Positions 63,372 to 64,000 of a stretch of DNA of 64,000 nucleotides are shown here, piece by piece. The DNA is from CBDDKW01 sp965230425. Lineage in GTDB: Bacteria; Pseudomonadota; Gammaproteobacteria; UBA1113. Below the pieces are notes generated by a model. The model did not search any database. It was not told the DNA's origin and saw nothing but the letters and a program-made list of their open reading frames with translations. Position 1 is the stretch's first letter, and every line of letters begins with the position of its first letter. The stretch lies in contig CBDDKW010000018.1 in the NCBI GenBank assembly GCA_965230425.1, forward strand, positions 1 to 64,000, given 5' to 3'. The position numbers and the translations under genes are program-made.

Positions 63372-64000
63372 TTACGCTTTTTCTACTACAATTTCTGGGA
63401 ATTTAAATGATTTATCCTGACCTTGTAAGGATAATTTTGCCGCTACTTTACGCGCGATATCTCGATATAACTGACTAGCATCACTATTCGGATCTGCAGC
63501 CACAGTAGGACAACCACCATCGGCTTGCTCACGAATATGTTTTGCCAAGGGCAAACTACCTAGCAAGTCTACACAAAATTCTTTTGCAATTTTTTCACCA
63601 CCCTCATCACCGAAAATCGCTTCGTGATGACCGCACTGAGAGCAAATATGCACACTCATATTTTCAACCACACCTAAAGTAGTGATCCCAACTTTTTGGA
63701 ACATACCAATGGCACGCCGTGCATCCAGTAAGGATAAATCCTGGGGCGTAGTCACAACTACTGCACCACTGACAGGAATTTTCTGCGCTAAGGTTAATTG
63801 GATATCACCAGTACCCGGCGGTAAATCTACGATTAAATAATCTAATTCATCCCATTGGGTATCATTCAGTAATTGTTGTAAGGCACCACTCACCATGGGA
63901 CCCCGCCACACCATGGGGGCTTTTTGCCCCACTAAAAAACCAATGGACATAGCTTGTAAACCATGGGCTTCGATGGGTCGCATGTGCTTGCCCTCTTCAA
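63372..64000 (-). CDS. mrp: Mrp/ApbC iron-sulfur carrier ATPase (C-terminal part; runs off the window)
   Basis: The 3' portion of a P-loop ATPase of the Mrp/NBP35 family. Reading continues past 64000 (EEGKH before MRPIEAHGLQAMSIG). WRGPMVSGALQQLL, DYLIVDLPPGTGD (switch/Walker B region), VTTPQDLSLLDARRAI and the C-x2-C cluster site in HICSQCGHHEAIFG are clear. It carries iron-sulfur clusters to target proteins. The N-terminal P-loop lies outside the window. Confidence 0.95.
   Translation of the reverse strand, partial: EEGKHMRPIEAHGLQAMSIGFLVGQKAPMVWRGPMVSGALQQLLNDTQWDELDYLIVDLPPGTGDIQLTLAQKIPVSGAVVVTTPQDLSLLDARRAIGMFQKVGITTLGVVENMSVHICSQCGHHEAIFGDEGGEKIAKEFCVDLLGSLPLAKHIREQADGGCPTVAADPNSDASQLYRDIARKVAAKLSLQGQDKSFKFPEIVVEKA

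Overview
The window looks like chromosome of a gammaproteobacterium, probably a host-associated member of the Legionella/Coxiella/Berkiella neighbourhood (Legionellales). Three things suggest this: a moderately AT-rich composition; the housekeeping order fmdB-DUF502-aspS-yebC-ruvC-ruvA / ruvB-tolQRAB-pal-cpoB-queE; and several large proteins with eukaryote-directed features. The taxonomic placement is inference.

Layout. 0.2-2.7 kb: a small conserved protein and a fused anthranilate synthase gene (trpEG) broken by four +1 frameshifts. 2.7-5.9 kb: a SET-domain protein with a basic N-terminus and an MHS-family transporter. 6.4-12.1 kb: a defence island with two AbiE-type toxin-antitoxin operons flanking a 649-residue protein with a PD-(D/E)xK nuclease signature; it ends at an IS481 remnant and a tRNA-Lys. 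12.8-15.3 kb: a peptide transporter and a CBS-like PLP enzyme. 15.3-22.5 kb: queE, an orphan HI0074-type gene, the Tol-Pal operon and ruvB. 22.6-28.6 kb: three unrecognised genes (one exported protein, two effector-like proteins) splitting ruvB from ruvA. 29.0-36.2 kb: ruvA, ruvC, yebC, aspS, DUF502, fmdB and a twice-frameshifted proS. 36.2-39.0 kb: an IS110/IS1111-type and an IS10-like element side by side. 39.2-44.5 kb: a DUF2235 lipase-like protein with a mitochondrial-presequence-like N-terminus, an EAL-HDOD protein, YihY, ArsC and WrbA. 44.5-50.1 kb: a second defence or stress cluster (a third AbiE pair, HipBA, a DUF234-type ATPase). 50.2-56.2 kb: hda-perM-pgsA-DUF2066, divergent purM-purN, and ihfB. 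56.3-64 kb: a 1540-residue helical-repeat protein, a winged-helix ATPase under a 36-bp perfect inverted repeat, dcd and the end of mrp.

How it works together. The housekeeping backbone covers Holliday-junction processing, envelope integrity, tRNA charging, purine and dUMP synthesis and replication control. It is interrupted by two kinds of accessory material: toxin-antitoxin/defence modules, each with its own inverted-repeat operator, and large proteins with host-facing motifs (SET, PSAP/PPxY, presequence, long helical repeats). At least three families of dispersed palindromic or fold-back repeats lie in the gaps. One of them has four stem-loops whose stems carry compensatory changes between its two copies.

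Data caution. All nine frameshifts that I can place are +1 insertions in homopolymer runs, and they hit the essential gene proS as well as purM. Residual sequencing error is therefore a serious alternative to real gene decay.
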